Shown here: one piece after another, positions 21,550 through 33,636 of the stretch
Numbering within the stretch: position 1 is the stretch's first letter
How the letters are laid out: every line of letters starts with the position of its first letter
DNA from: Sabethes cyaneus
Lineage: Eukaryota > Arthropoda > Insecta > Diptera > Culicidae
Direction of reading: 5' to 3'
Assembly: GCF_943734655.1 (NCBI RefSeq)
Contig: NC_071353.1
Coordinates: forward strand, 79,122,909 to 79,186,908
DNA length: 64,000 nt
Notes under the pieces: generated by a model
The model's database searches: none
Seen by the model: the letters and a program-made list of their open reading frames with translations, nothing else
Told to the model about the DNA's origin: nothing
Translations under genes and position numbers: made by a program

Positions 21550-21583
21550 GGCCCTAACCCAGGCCGGTTAAGGCCCTAACCCA
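21550..21583. repeat. Target repeat: 12-bp duplication plus full 22-bp unit
   Basis: GGCCCTAACCCA (21550-21561), the 3' duplication of copy 2, is followed by a complete 22-base unit ending in GGTTAAGGCCCTAACCCA (21562-21583). This implies that the pre-insertion locus had at least two tandem units of this sequence. Confidence 0.85.
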
Positions 21584-21783
21584 GCGAGGTCAAGGTGCCG
21601 AACAAAGTCGCATTCGATTTTGCGCGACTCCGTATAGCCACTAAGATGGGAGCGGGAACTCTTATCCCTTCCTCCACGCGGTACCGGCCGGGACGCAACT
21701 GGGCCTAGGGTCGACCAAATACCAGTCTTTGGTTGCACCCTCAGTTGTGTGCTAACAGGGAAAGGGGGGCACGTTGTACCTGA

Positions 21784-22020
21784 GGGTAGCGTGGCGTAGT
21801 GGTGTAAAGAGGCGAGCGGGGCTCTACTCCTATAAGCCAGCTGCGGGCGCCGTAGTGCTTGCGGGTAGCGTGGCGCAGTGGCGTAAAGAGGCGAGCGGGG
21901 CTCAACTCCTATAAGCCAGCTGCGGGCGCCGTAGTGCTTGCGGGTAGCGTGGCGCAGTGGTGTAAAGAGGCGAGCGGGGCTCAATTCCTATAAGCCAGCT
22001 GCGGACGTCGTAGCGTCCTG
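21784..22020 (+). repeat. 79-bp tandem repeat, 3 units, in the R1-clade 5' UTR
   Basis: Units start at 21784, 21863 and 21942 with GGGTAGCGTGGCG and are nearly identical. Each contains TGGCGYAGTGG, matching a pol III A box, and GGCTCAACTCC or a close variant about 25-30 bases later, close to a B box (GGTTCRANYCC). They could be internal promoter monomers or tRNA-derived units. Minus-strand open frames across them are artefacts. Confidence 0.85.
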
Positions 22021-22484
22021 TTAGAGCTCAGGACTTTAAGGAAAAAAAAAGCCGGGTCAGGAGTGTCATGGGCACATTAGGATCGGTTCCAGGAAGATCC
22101 TAATTATGGTGTACTGGACGGGCGGGAATAAACGTTTGGATTCGGTGCTATAGGGCTGACGGCTGTGCTATTCTACTACCTTAGGTAAGGAAGGGTGGTA
22201 CCTTCCCGAAACGGCGAGTAGGCTAATGTTACAGCTGCCTTCCGTCCCGTTAAAGCTGTGGCTGGTCTCTAGGTACGTTCAAAGCTCACGTCAAAGTGCG
22301 GTGGTGTAGGCTCAGATGATACATTCCTGACTAACGCTGATCGGATGCTGACATCACTGCATGAAGGGTAGGGGGGAGTGTCTCTAGCCAAGGCCTCCCT
22401 GCTTGCATAGATCACCATGGGATCGTTAAGGCGACTACACAATTACGAGTGGAGATAGCGGCCTAGAGTTGGGACCCATAAAGC

Positions 22485-23920
22485 ATGGAAAAATTCCTAT
22501 TATTTAACGAGGGTACGAATGAGGGTACTACTGGTGGTAAAGATGATATCTTTGCCAAAAGTAGTAAGTTGGCGAGATCGCCAACGGCAAAGACAGGTAG
22601 CCCCCGTTATCGGGGGCGCGACCCAAGAAGGGAAATCCGCCGAAATCGGGGGCACAGCCCATACAGGGAAGCCCCCCGAAAACGGGTGCGAAACCGAAGA
22701 GGAAGTTGACTCCACCAAAGTCTAACACCTCAGTTAGAACGCCGGTGGCCATCGCTGCTAGCTCAGCCAAGAGGGCGGGCGACAGCGGTAGGCAAATGCC
22801 AACGGAGGGCGTGGTGCATCCTCTTGAGACGGAAGTTGGACTTCCTCCAGCCAGTAGCAAGCTGGAGGAAGCCAAAAGGTTGGTGGACGAGTTGTACTCG
22901 TTCATCAGCTCTAGGTCAAATGTCCACCTCGACATTAAAAAGCTGGCGGTGAGCCTCCGCTCTACCGTCATAGCTGCCGAAGTGGAGAGGCAGGAGCTTC
23001 TGCAGCGATGCGAAATCGCCGAAGCTCTGGTCATAGCTGCTAAGGCTGTGGCCATGCCTAGTTAGGGGCGTACGCCGCTTGCCAAGCGCAAGGCGGCTAC
23101 GCCTGACCATGGACCAACGTTGGTGGCCAAATGGCAGCGAACTCTGGCTCGCGCCTCTACCAGCGAACGTGCGGAGGCGGTCCCGGATGGTGCTACCGGG
23201 ACCGGGGAAGAGGAATGGCGGGTGGTTAGGCGTAAACCGCCTAAACCACCGATGCCAAAACCGAGCGAGGCTGCGGCTGCAAAGCCAAAGCCAAGGCGTG
23301 TCCATAAGGGCGACGCCTTAGTAGTGAAGCTGACAGGTAAGCTGTCGTATGCCGACCTACTGCTTAAGGTTCGGGTGGACCCCAAGCCGCAGGAGCTTGG
23401 GGCCAATGTAGTGAAGACCCGCCGAACCCAGGCCGGGGATATGCTCTTCGAGCTCAAAAAGGACCCAACGGTCCAGAGTTCGAATTACAGGAAACTGGTT
23501 GAGCAGTCCCAGGGCGGAGCGGGCCAAGTAAAGGCGCTGTCGCAGCGTGTTCTTGTCGAGTGCAAAAACTTCGACGATATTACGACGGCAGTTGACCTGA
23601 GTGATGCTCTGCGGGATCAGCTTAAGGTTGATGTGGCACCCGTAGACATCCGATTGCGGAATGCATACGGAGATATGCAAACCGCAACCTTAAACGTGCC
23701 GGAAGAAATCGCTTTGGTCATCGGACGGCCAAGTGTAAGGCCCCCGATCGGTCTAAGCTGTGCAGGCAGTGCGGCGAAGATGGCCACTTCGCCAGGGGAT
23801 GTAGCAAACCCCCCAGGTGCTTGCTCTGCACAGCCGAAGCGGGGAATAAGCATGCCACAGGTGGCCCACTGTGTGCGGCTTATAGGCGGGCCTTGCAACG
23901 ATAATGGTGCAAGTTATACA
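22485..23920 (+). pseudogene. R1-clade ORF1 pseudogene (copy 3)
   Basis: The start at 22485 gives a basic N-terminal region (to about 22700), then a shift of frame. Next come a helical segment and an in-frame TAG at about 23062 (CAG in copy 1). The basic proline-rich region and the conserved core (VVRRKPPKPP to LNVPEEIALV, about 23215-23720) follow. After one more shift near 23720 come zinc knuckles: CRQCGEDGHFARGC (about 23760-23800) and a second Cys/His cluster with CLLC (about 23815-23870). The family protein binds element RNA and assists in integration. The breaks make this copy inactive. Confidence 0.8.
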
Positions 23921-26010
23921 GATTAACCTAAACCACTGTGAAACGGCACAGGAGTTGCTTTGGTAAACGGCAGCCGAAACGGGGTGCGATATTTCCATTA
24001 TCGCGGATCCATACCGGGTCCCTCGGGGCGGCGCTAACTGGGTAACAAGGGTCGGATGGCAGCGATCGCCGTGATGGGTAGATACCCGATCCAGGAGGTG
24101 GTGTTGTCCGACCAAGAAGGGTTCGTGATTGTTGTGATCGAAGGCGTCTGCATCTGAAGCTGCTACGCTCCACCTAGGTGGTCGCCGGAGCAGTTTGACC
24201 GGATGTTGGACGTGCTCACCGACGAACTCACGGGCCACAAGCCCGTTGTCATTGGAGGAGACTTCAATGCTTGGGCTGTCGAATGGGGTAGCATGTGCAC
24301 TACCCCGAGGGGACAAAGCTTGCTGCAAGCTCTGTCCAAGCTGGATGTAAGTCTGGCTAACGTGGGATCCGTCAGTACCTTTTGCAGGGGGGTACAACAA
24401 TCGATCATCGACATTACCTTCTGCAGCCCAACGTTGCTTGCCAACATGGGCTGGAGGGTGTCAGATGAGTACACGCATAGCGACCACCAAGCTATACGGT
24501 ACACGATTGAACGACTGACGCAACGGCCACGCGGGTTGAAGTCGACAGGGAGGAGGTGGAAAGTAAAGTCCTTCGACAAAGACCTATTCGTTGAAGCACT
24601 CAGTGCAGAGAGCCCCCGCTCGAACTTGAGTGCTCGTGAGCTGACCAACGTCCTAGTACGGGCATGTGACACCACTATGTCCAGGACAGGGCAGCCAATG
24701 AACGGTCGTCGCTCGGTATACTGGTGGAGTGATACCATTGCCCAGCTCCGTTCCAGGTGCCACAGAACGAGAAGGCTAGCGCAGAGGGCCCGGACCGATG
24801 CAGATGCTGAAGCTCGGGGAGTCGAACTTAGGGCAGCCAAGTCGGCGCTTAAGAAGGAGGTTAGGCGTAGCAAGAAATCCTGTTTCCAGGAGCTATGCCG
24901 CGATGCGGACGCAAACCCCTGGGGCGGTGCATACCAGGTGGTGATTAAAAAGATGAAGGGTACATCTGCGCCGCAGGAAACCTGCCCCCAAAAGCTGAAA
25001 GTCATCGTGGAAGGGCTCTTTCCGCAACACGATCCACGTTTGGTGGCCTCCGACCCCGTACGGTCAATCGAATGATGTCTTCACTCCGGTCACGAATGAG
25101 GAACTCATCGTAATTGCCAGGGGTTTGAAAACGAAGAAAGCGCCCGGTCCTGACGGGATTCCGAACGAGGCACTCAAAGCGGCTATCCAAGCATATCCCG
25201 ATATTTTTAGAGAGACGCTTCAGAGTTGCCTAGAGGTATGCGAATTTCCAGACAAATGGAAAGTCCAAAGATTGGTACTGCTGCCAAAGCCGGGGAAACC
25301 GCTTGGTGATCCCTCGTCGTACAGGCCAATTTGCCTATTGGACACGCTAGGCAAATTGCTAGAGCGGGTAATCCTAAACAGGCTAACGCCTGTGACGAAA
25401 AGTAATATCGGACTGGCAAACACGCAGTTTGGCTTCCGTAAAGGGAAGTCCACTGTAGATGCCATAAAGTCCGTGGTGAAGAGGGCCGAGAAGCCTATGA
25501 AACGGAAAAGGCGAGGCGACAGGTATTGTGCCATAGTCACAATCGATGTCAAAAACGCCTTTAACAGCGCTAACTGGGGTGCAATTGCGTTAGCGCTGCA
25601 TATGATGAGGGTACCGGATCATCTATGCAGGTTGCTTAAAAGTTACTTCGAGAACCGGACGCTAGTGTACGACACGGCGGATGGGGCGAAGAGGTACAAA
25701 GTGACAGCGGGTGTTCCACAGGGTTCGATTCTCGGCCCCACGCTTTGGAATGCCATGTACGATGGGGTGCTGAGGCTCGAACTACCCACTGGGGTCGATA
25801 TCACTGGCTTCGCCGATGATATCGTCCTTACAGTGGTAGGCGAGTTTCTGGAGGAGGTGGAAATGCTGGCATCAGACGCCATAAGCATAATAGAGGGATG
25901 GATGGCGGGCGTCAATCTACGATTGGCCCACCATAAGACGGAAGCGGCGATTTTAGATCCACACGTGTCGTTTTAGGTTAACTATTTTTTAGGATCTTTA
26001 GAAGTAGATA

Positions 26011-26611
26011 CAGTACAGTGAATCGATTGGGGAATGGGTCGATTAACTTTTCCGAAAAATTAACTTTTCCGAGTAGTCCTAAAAATCAGTGAAAATGATA
26101 AATACCAAGATCTTTATGAAATAATACTTAGTTCCTTTAAGTAAGTTTAAAATAGTCGGTTACACTAGCTTACTTTTGTTTTTTCGTAGTCTGCGACTAC
26201 GTTCTGATAATGTTCGCGCTTATTTTTAGTTCCTTGCTATTCCTTCTTTTGCATTTAAAATTCAATCTGAGCTGGCGCTTTTCCAGTATGTTATCAATAA
26301 TCCTGAAGTAACTATGTGCCCGTATTGAGCTATTGTTGCAACTGTCCGGTACAAGAATTTAATTTAATTGCAGTTATGATGCGACTCTGTATGAAACTGT
26401 GAAACAAACCGAAATAAACCGAAAAATGCGAAATAAAGATAGAATGAAAACACACGTGTGTGGACGAACGTTTGGACAACCAATAAATTCGAACTCTTAG
26501 AAAAGTTAAGGCAAAAATTAACTTTTTAGAGCGTTGCATGGGAGCTGATATTCGTTTAACTTTTCTGAACAATTAACTTTTCAGAGAGTTAACTTTTCCG
26601 AGAGTCTACTG
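26011..26611. mobile_element. Tc1/mariner (pogo-like) MITE in BEL LTR
   Basis: Ends CAGTACAGTGAATCG and, on the right, the complement of CAGTAGACTCTCG. The flanking TA dinucleotides (26009-26010, 26612-26613) are a single TA in the other LTR, so the boundaries are exact. TTAACTTTTC followed by C/A-GA recurs several times near both ends. There is no transposase. TA target and CAGT ends are typical of pogo-type elements. Confidence 0.82.
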
Positions 26612-26844
26612 TATTAAGTTTCATATCAACATAGATTTTACAATTTTAACTATTTTAAGTAACTACTTACGGTAGATTTTAGTGTAGATTAAGAAATTAA
26701 CAAGTTTTAACTAATTATAAGTAGGTATAATCAACCAATTGGAAATAAATCTATAAATTTGCCAAATAACGCTCGTCGTTAGATTTTCTTCTCAACGATG
26801 ACTTTCACAAAATGACTTCAAGATGGTCGCTTACTCAGCCTATG

Positions 26845-28318
26845 CACTATGGGCCAGAAATTTAAATTTCGGAACAAAAATATTTGCGGTTAAACAGCAT
26901 GTCTCAGCTCAATGTGGTCTTCGGCAACTTTTTGAATAAAAAATTGATGCATATTTTGAAAGGGTCGTCCAATATTTAAGCGTTACTTAAACAACAATTT
27001 AAGAAATAACTTTTTGAGTAAATTTTTTTTTCACCTTTTTGGTTTCAGAATATTAAAGATAAACCAATTTCAAGTATTTTTTCTGAAGATTTCAAACTTC
27101 TACCTTTTGCCCATTTTCAGCAATAGACCTTTGTTTATAAACGACCCCTCAAATCACATTTCTTCTTGTAACATGTTTATTTCAACAGACAGCTCAATGT
27201 GATGTTCTAGAAAATATTTTGCACATAAAAGAGCAATATTTTTGCCGAAGACTATTTTGCTTTATATGCATTAATTATTAAGATATAACTGATTTTAGGT
27301 TAAAAACCGTCTGATGAAAAATCCGAATATCTTAGCCACCTGCAAGTATCTGCAATTAATTTGCATACCAATTTGTAGGGAATTATTAAAGCTATCTGCC
27401 CAAATGTGTATTTCAGAGAATACCTGGGAATACCTGGGAATAGTGCGGATTTTTTTTCATGCATTTTATAACTTAATAAATATGCGTCCTAGCGTCAAAC
27501 AATCTTCACAGAAAATATGTATTTCAACATACTAAGTAACTTTGTAGAACATTCGTAAGCAATAAAATAATCGTGTGCAAAGTTATTGAGTGTAATTGAT
27601 TTTCAAATGCTCTTTTAACACATCATTATATTTCGTAACCGGAAAGAGATAGATAGTTACTTTATTCAGCAAAGTTGCTTATTTTAGTATTTTCTGCAAC
27701 TTTTGGACAAAAAAACTTTTTTTTTAAATTATTTAAGAAAACAAAAGTTTGTATCACCCTAATAGTGGTCACCCTAATAGTGCAGGAAGATGCGCTTTAT
27801 TTTATTATTTTACTTCTCCGAAGACACCACCTTTGAAAAAATACACATTTTTCATCAAACGGTTTTTAGCGTAAAAACAGTTATATTAATTAATGCAGAA
27901 AAAACGAAACAGTCTCCAGCAAAAATATTCCTCTTTAATGTGCAAAATGTTGTCTAGAACATCACATTGAGTTGTCTGTTGAAATAAACATGTTACAAGA
28001 AGAAATGCGATTGGAGGGGTCGTTTAAAAACAAAGGTCTATTGCTGAAAATGGGTAAAAGGTAGAAGTTTGATATCTTCAGAAAAAATACTTGAAATTGG
28101 TTTAACTTTAATATTCTGAAACCAAAAAGGTGAAAAAAAATTTACTCAAAAAGTTATTACATAAATTGTTGTTAAAGTAACACGTAAATATTGGACGACT
28201 CCTTCAAAAGATGCATCATTTTTTCATTCAAAAAGTTACCGAAGACTACATTGAGCTGAGACACGCCGTTTAACCGCAAATATTTTTGTCCAGAAATTTC
28301 AATGTCTGGCCCATAGTG
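26845..28318. mobile_element. Transib-type fold-back element in BEL LTR
   Basis: Starts CACTATGGGCCAGA and ends with its complement. Flanked by a 5-bp duplication CTATG (26840-26844, 28319-28323) that is present once in the intact LTR. A CACWRTG-type start plus 5-bp duplication is diagnostic of the Transib superfamily, the source of RAG1. The inverted repeats are very long, about 475 bases each (26845-27323 and 27847-28318), leaving a unique centre of about 520 bases with no transposase. Non-autonomous. Confidence 0.85.
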
Positions 28319-28411
28319 CTATGTCATCCGCTGTCAGTCGTTAGACCGTCCGATGTCGGTTGACAACCGTCACCGTAATATCCCGCCGGTGTAGTGCGCC
28401 CAGCGCCAACA

Positions 28412-28421
28412 TCCTCCCCCC
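28412..28421 (-). promoter_or_regulatory. BEL polypurine tract
   Basis: GGGGGGAGGA on the minus strand, immediately 5' of the TGTTGG start of the 3' LTR; it is the plus-strand priming site for reverse transcription. Confidence 0.8.
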
Positions 28422-31400
28422 CGTAACACTTGCCACAGGTCCAAGTTTTACCACCAACATCTATTAGAGCTAACTTGGATACAGGCCTTCGGAGAAGCCC
28501 CCTCGCAGTTCTAAAGACGGCTTGCCGGATTCGGCCATCACTTCCAGCTACCACCTCCATCACTCGCCCTCTAGTCCAGTTGTTTCGCTTGTCGTCCTCC
28601 ACGATGAGCACTAGGTCACCGGTGGCTATCATCCGCTCTTCCCCGAACCATTTCGTTCTCTTCGTCAGAGTGGGCAGCATTTCCCGGATCCATCGTCTCC
28701 AGAAACAATCCAGTTGATGTTGCAACATTCCCCACGAACTCTTTACCGCTTCTGTGCTAGTTCTTGGCTCCACCGCAGACTGCCGAATTCCGCTCGAACT
28801 TCCCAACAGGAAGTGGTTCGGAGATAAAGCCTCGCTTTCTTCCGAGTCCAAAGGCAGATATGTTAGGGGGCGTTGATTGACAATGGCCTCCGCTTCAATG
28901 ACCAAGGTATTGAGTGACTCGTCGTCCAGCTTCCGGTCACTGTTGTAGGCGCTCAACATCGCCTGTTTTACGGAGCGCACCATACGCTCCCATGCGCCGC
29001 CCATGTGTGGAGCCGATGGAGGAATGAATAACCACTTAGTGTTCGTACTGGTCACAGTCGCAGCAAGTCCCTGCAGAATCTGCCTCGCCAACACTCTTTC
29101 CGTGCCGTGGAAGTTGGTCGCATTATCGGAATGGATCTCGGCCGGGGCTCCTCGGCGACATACGAAACGACGGATACTCTTTATGCAGGCTTCGGTTGAT
29201 AAGCTGCATACCACTTCGCAGTGTACCGCTCGAATGGTAAGGCAGGTGAAGAGTGCCACCCATCTTTTAGCACTACTGCGTCTTACTTTCACCACCAATG
29301 GTCCGAAGAAATCCAGGCCGACATACGTGAAGGGCCTAGTAAACGAAGCTAAGCGAGCTGGAGGAAGGGAAGTCATGCGTGGCATACGAGGCGCCGCTTG
29401 GCGCAGCTTGCATACGGTGCATCCACTAGCAACCTTTCGGACGACTGCTCGTAGGTTAGGCACGTGGTACCGTTGACGGGTCTCGTTTACCACAGTCTCT
29501 GAATTAGCATGTTGGAACCGCCGGTGGTACGCGTCCACTACGAGAGTTGTTATACGGTGCCACTTGGGCAGAATCACGGGAAACTTCGTTTCCGTACACA
29601 CATTTGTCGCTGCTCCTATCCGTCCATCCACTCGCAGAATACCCGTCTCGTCGATAAATGGCGTCAGCTGATGCAAAGCGCTCCGTTTGTTCAAGCCTGT
29701 TTGATCGGTTCTTGGTTGGTCACGGTTGTCTGAAAGCACCGCAATTTCTTCCGGGAATCTCTGTCGTTGCGCCATCGAAATCAACGTTACTTCAGCTTGC
29801 CTCGGCTCGTCTTGGTCAAGGTAACCTCCAATTTTCGCCTCGCCGTAGATTGTCCGTCTCAGATTCCCTACGTAGCGATGTACGAATGCCATTGCTCTGA
29901 GTAAGCGTTCCCACTTGAAAAAAAGCTCAAAATCGATCAATGCCGTAGACACGGATACTTCCACGTGAACATTGCACGTACGTAATTCTTCTTCGACGAT
30001 TGGTTGTGACTTTTTCTGTTTCGGCCACTCTTCGACAGGTTGGTATAAAAACGATGGTCCCTGGTACCAGCAACTTTTGACGTCCACGGATGGACCGTTC
30101 CCCCATTTCGTAGCAAGATCCGCCGGGTTTTGCTTCGACGGTACCCACTGCCATTCGTTCACATCTGTCTGCTCCAGTATTTCACCAATCCTACAGGCTA
30201 CATACTGCTTATACTTGCGGGGGTCTGCTCTTATCCACGCCAGAACTGTGGTAGAGTCCGACCAGAGAAATCGCTCTGTTACTCTTACGGTATGGGATTC
30301 CAGAACGAAGAGTATTAGTCGCGTTCCAAGGACAGCCGCTTGCAGCTCCAACCGAGGAACTGACAAGTGTTTTAGTGGTGCCACCTTGGTCTTGGCCGTT
30401 ACCAAAACACATCGTGTTATTCCATCAGCGTCAACAATTCGGAAATAAGCCACTGCTGCATACGCAACTTCGCTTGCGTCGACAAATACGTGCAACTGCA
30501 GCTGACGGTAACTCTGCAGGGTAGCATTCGGAAAATAGCATCGGGGTATTTTTACGGCCGATATCTGCTGCAGCAAGCCGATCCAGCTCTGCCACCGTTC
30601 CCAGTGGTCTTCACCAATATGCTCATCCCACTGTGTTCCAGCGCGCCAAATATCCTGCAGTAAGATTTTGCCGTGCACCATGAGAACGCTCAGCAAGCCA
30701 AGCGGGTCGAAAAAACTCATAAGACATCGTAGAACTTGCCTCTTTGTAGGACGCGAGTCACTCTGCAAGATTTGCTGCACATCGTCTTTCAGCTGTACGG
30801 AAAAGCTCAGGGCGTCTTCGTCCGTCAGCCACAACATCCCAAGCACCCGCCCGTATTCCGTCGTTTTATCTTGGAACACGTGCCTGTTGCTGGTATCGAT
30901 AGCTTCTCCCATGTGTTGTTTCACGGCGACACTGTTTGACTGCCAGTTTCGCAGCAGGAAACCTGCTTTACTGTGGATCGCCTTGACTTGCTCCGAAACC
31001 TGTATTGCTTCAGTTTCTGCACCAAAGCTGTCGAGGTAATCGTCGACGTAGTGGTTGTCTATGATCCCTTCGACAGCTCTTGGAAACTCTCCGACAAAGT
31101 CTCCGGCGTTCTTATTTTTTACATACTGCGCCGATGCTGGCGAACAGGTGGCCCCGAAGGTAGCCACGTCCATAACATAGACTTCCGGTGAAGCGGTTGA
31201 GTCTTTCCGGAACAAGAAACGTAACGAATGCCGATCTTCTCTTCGGATTTCCATTTGATGGAACATCTCTTTTATATCGGCGGTGACCGCCACAGCAAAC
31301 TGCCGGAACCGTGCCAAAACAGCCGGCAACGACGTCAGATGATCCGGGCCTTTCAGAAGAAGTGCATTGAGAGAGATCCCGTCGACCGCAGCTGCAGCAT

Positions 31401-32287
31401 CCCATATTAGACGGACCTTCTCCGGCTTCTTAGGATTTATGACCGCTCCCAGCGGTAAGTACCAGACACGTTTCGGATTTGCCACTTTCAGTTCATCCTC
31501 ACTGGCTCGATGCGCGTAGCCTTTCAACTCGTATTCATCGATCTGACGGAATATTTTCTTTTAACGATGGATTTCGTTCCATCCGACGCTCCAAACATAC
31601 TAGCCTTCGGAACGCCATACCATAACTATCCGGAAATTCGATATCGTCGTACCTCCAGAGTAACGCTGTTTCAAACCGCTCTCCAACTCGTACGGTGGTT
31701 TCATCTAGCAGGCGTTCAGCTCGCCTGTCTTCCGCGGATGATACTTTAATCCCAGGTTCGGTGCCGACGTCATCAAGCAGCTCATGCAATTCGCGATCCG
31801 GTTCGCAAGCGCAGGCATGGAAATTGAGAGTGGGGGATGAGTGAAACCCACTTCCTCCGAATACGCACCAGCCCAGCCTTGCCTTCATGGCAACTGGCTC
31901 GTTGATATTCCCTTCCTTAACCTTCAGTGGTAGGGTAAGTCGTAAATTGTTCACCCCGATCAACAGCTGAGGAATAGCTTTTTCATAGCCGGAAAGTGGA
32001 AGCCCTCGAAGATGAATTGATTCATGAATTCGTTGATTGGCAGCGTCTGCCCGGGCAAGGCGAGCTTTTTCACGGTTCGTACATTTTTCAGTGGGTGATG
32101 CTTTCCACCATACGCACTAGATACCTCCAACTGTAGCTGCTTCGATTCGGCTTCGATCCTGGAGACGTCTTCCGTTCAAGTAAGACACAATGGAGCCGAT
32201 ATGCCGCTCGCACTGATGTTACGCGCTAATTCCTCTTCGACGAGTGTAAGGGATGAGCCATCGTCCAGGAAAGCGAAGGTTCTAACC

Positions 32288-33609
32288 CAGGGTGTCGATT
32301 ACCTGGAAAATCAGGGAAAACCTGGAAATGTCAGGGAAATTCGTTTCAACCTGGATAAGTCAGGGAATGTCAGGGAATTTCATTTGAAGTCAGGGATTTT
32401 TAACAGGTGAAGAAAATATACCGAAAAAGCTATGGCTTGGCAAGGATAGCATTTATTTCAAGTAGCTGGCACATTGTTATTCATTGCCATCACAAATGCA
32501 CAAATGAAATGAAAGATGGCACGTTATTTTGAGTTTGACTCACGTGCAACCAATCTGTTGCGTACAAATTTCACAGAGTTTCGAAATCGAGTTTCGAATT
32601 TCATGAATGTGCGACTGACCCGCTCTTTACCAGACCACGCTTCTCATCAACGGTTGGACCGATTTGATCGATTTTCGTAAGGGCTCACCGCTCACCACCT
32701 AATTGATCATTATCAATATTTCAATATTTATTGGATTCTTCGATATTGATCGGATATTTAGCACAAAAGTTTTTGGGACAACTTTTGTGCTTAATTAGTT
32801 TATTTTGCATGGAAAGTGACATAAAAGTCCATGCTAGGCTAGTGGATGTTGACATATTTTTAATCTGTGCATCACTATTGTTGAGACAATACTTTTTCTG
32901 TTTTCTCTACGGCCAATGTAGCAAGATTCTTACAACACTATTCTACGCTTCGAGAACAACTATTCATTGGGTCATGGGAGCTGACATTTAGAAAAGTCTA
33001 ACTTTTAATACAAAGAAATTTTGCATCTAGATAATTCCAGACTTCCGGACCGAAATCAGACTGTAACCGAAACGAGAACGAATCAAACTGAACCAAAATC
33101 AGCCTTTGAAAATAAGCTACGGCATTTAACCCATTTGTGCCGGAACCCGGACTTTAATTTTTATTCTGATGTCGATCACTAGTGAAAACCTACGATTAAT
33201 TCGTTTTCGGAGGATAGACCATTTCAGCATCAAAATCTTGATTTAGTCCAACAAATCAGTCATATGTTTGATACTCGACTGGAAGCACCCAGGGGAGCAC
33301 AGAGTCCATAGAATCATAAACCCGACGTTATTAAAAGTAGATCGAATAAAAATATAAGATCTGGATTCAAATAATAGAACGAAGCTGCGTTGCTCACTTC
33401 ATCGTCGCAAAAAAGATGCATTTGAATTGATAAAGACAAATGAATTCATTAAGAAATAGTAATTAAAGAGTTAACAACCAATTTAGTCTAATAAACACTT
33501 TGAAAAGAGAAATTAGCGAGATATTTTGCAACTGGATTTTTTCGAAATACACCTGGAAAAACCTGGAAAAGTCAGGGAATTTTATTTTCACCGGATAATC
33601 GACACCCTG
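32288..33609. mobile_element. hAT-type non-autonomous element between BEL gag and protease
   Basis: Terminal inverted repeats CAGGGTGTCGATTA at both ends, flanked by 5-bp TAACC (32283-32287, 33610-33614). Subterminal words CAGGGAA and CCTGGAAA repeat in both ends, in opposite orientation. Removing the element and one TAACC leaves the BEL linker in frame with the protease LDDGS motif. CAGGG ends are typical of hAT elements, and 5-bp duplications are known for some hAT groups. No transposase. Confidence 0.8.
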
Positions 33610-33636
33610 TAACCGTTCTTTTCGGTCCGTAAAGCA

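Larger units (their letters stand above)
25950..28411 (-). repeat. BEL 3' LTR, interrupted twice
   Basis: LTR pieces are 25950-26010, 26612-26844 and 28319-28411. They match 35836-36220 piece by piece. On the minus strand the LTR starts TGTTGGCGC next to the polypurine tract and ends GATCTAAAAT. Confidence 0.88.

Noticed and set aside
14977..21583. True telomeric repeat tract
   Set aside because: Only a few 22-bp units are seen, with CCCTAACCC occurring once per unit; this is not a telomere array, and mosquitoes are not known to use TTAGGG-type telomeres.
21784..22020. CRISPR-like array
   Set aside because: The 79-bp units are contiguous with no variable spacers and lie in a eukaryotic retrotransposon UTR.
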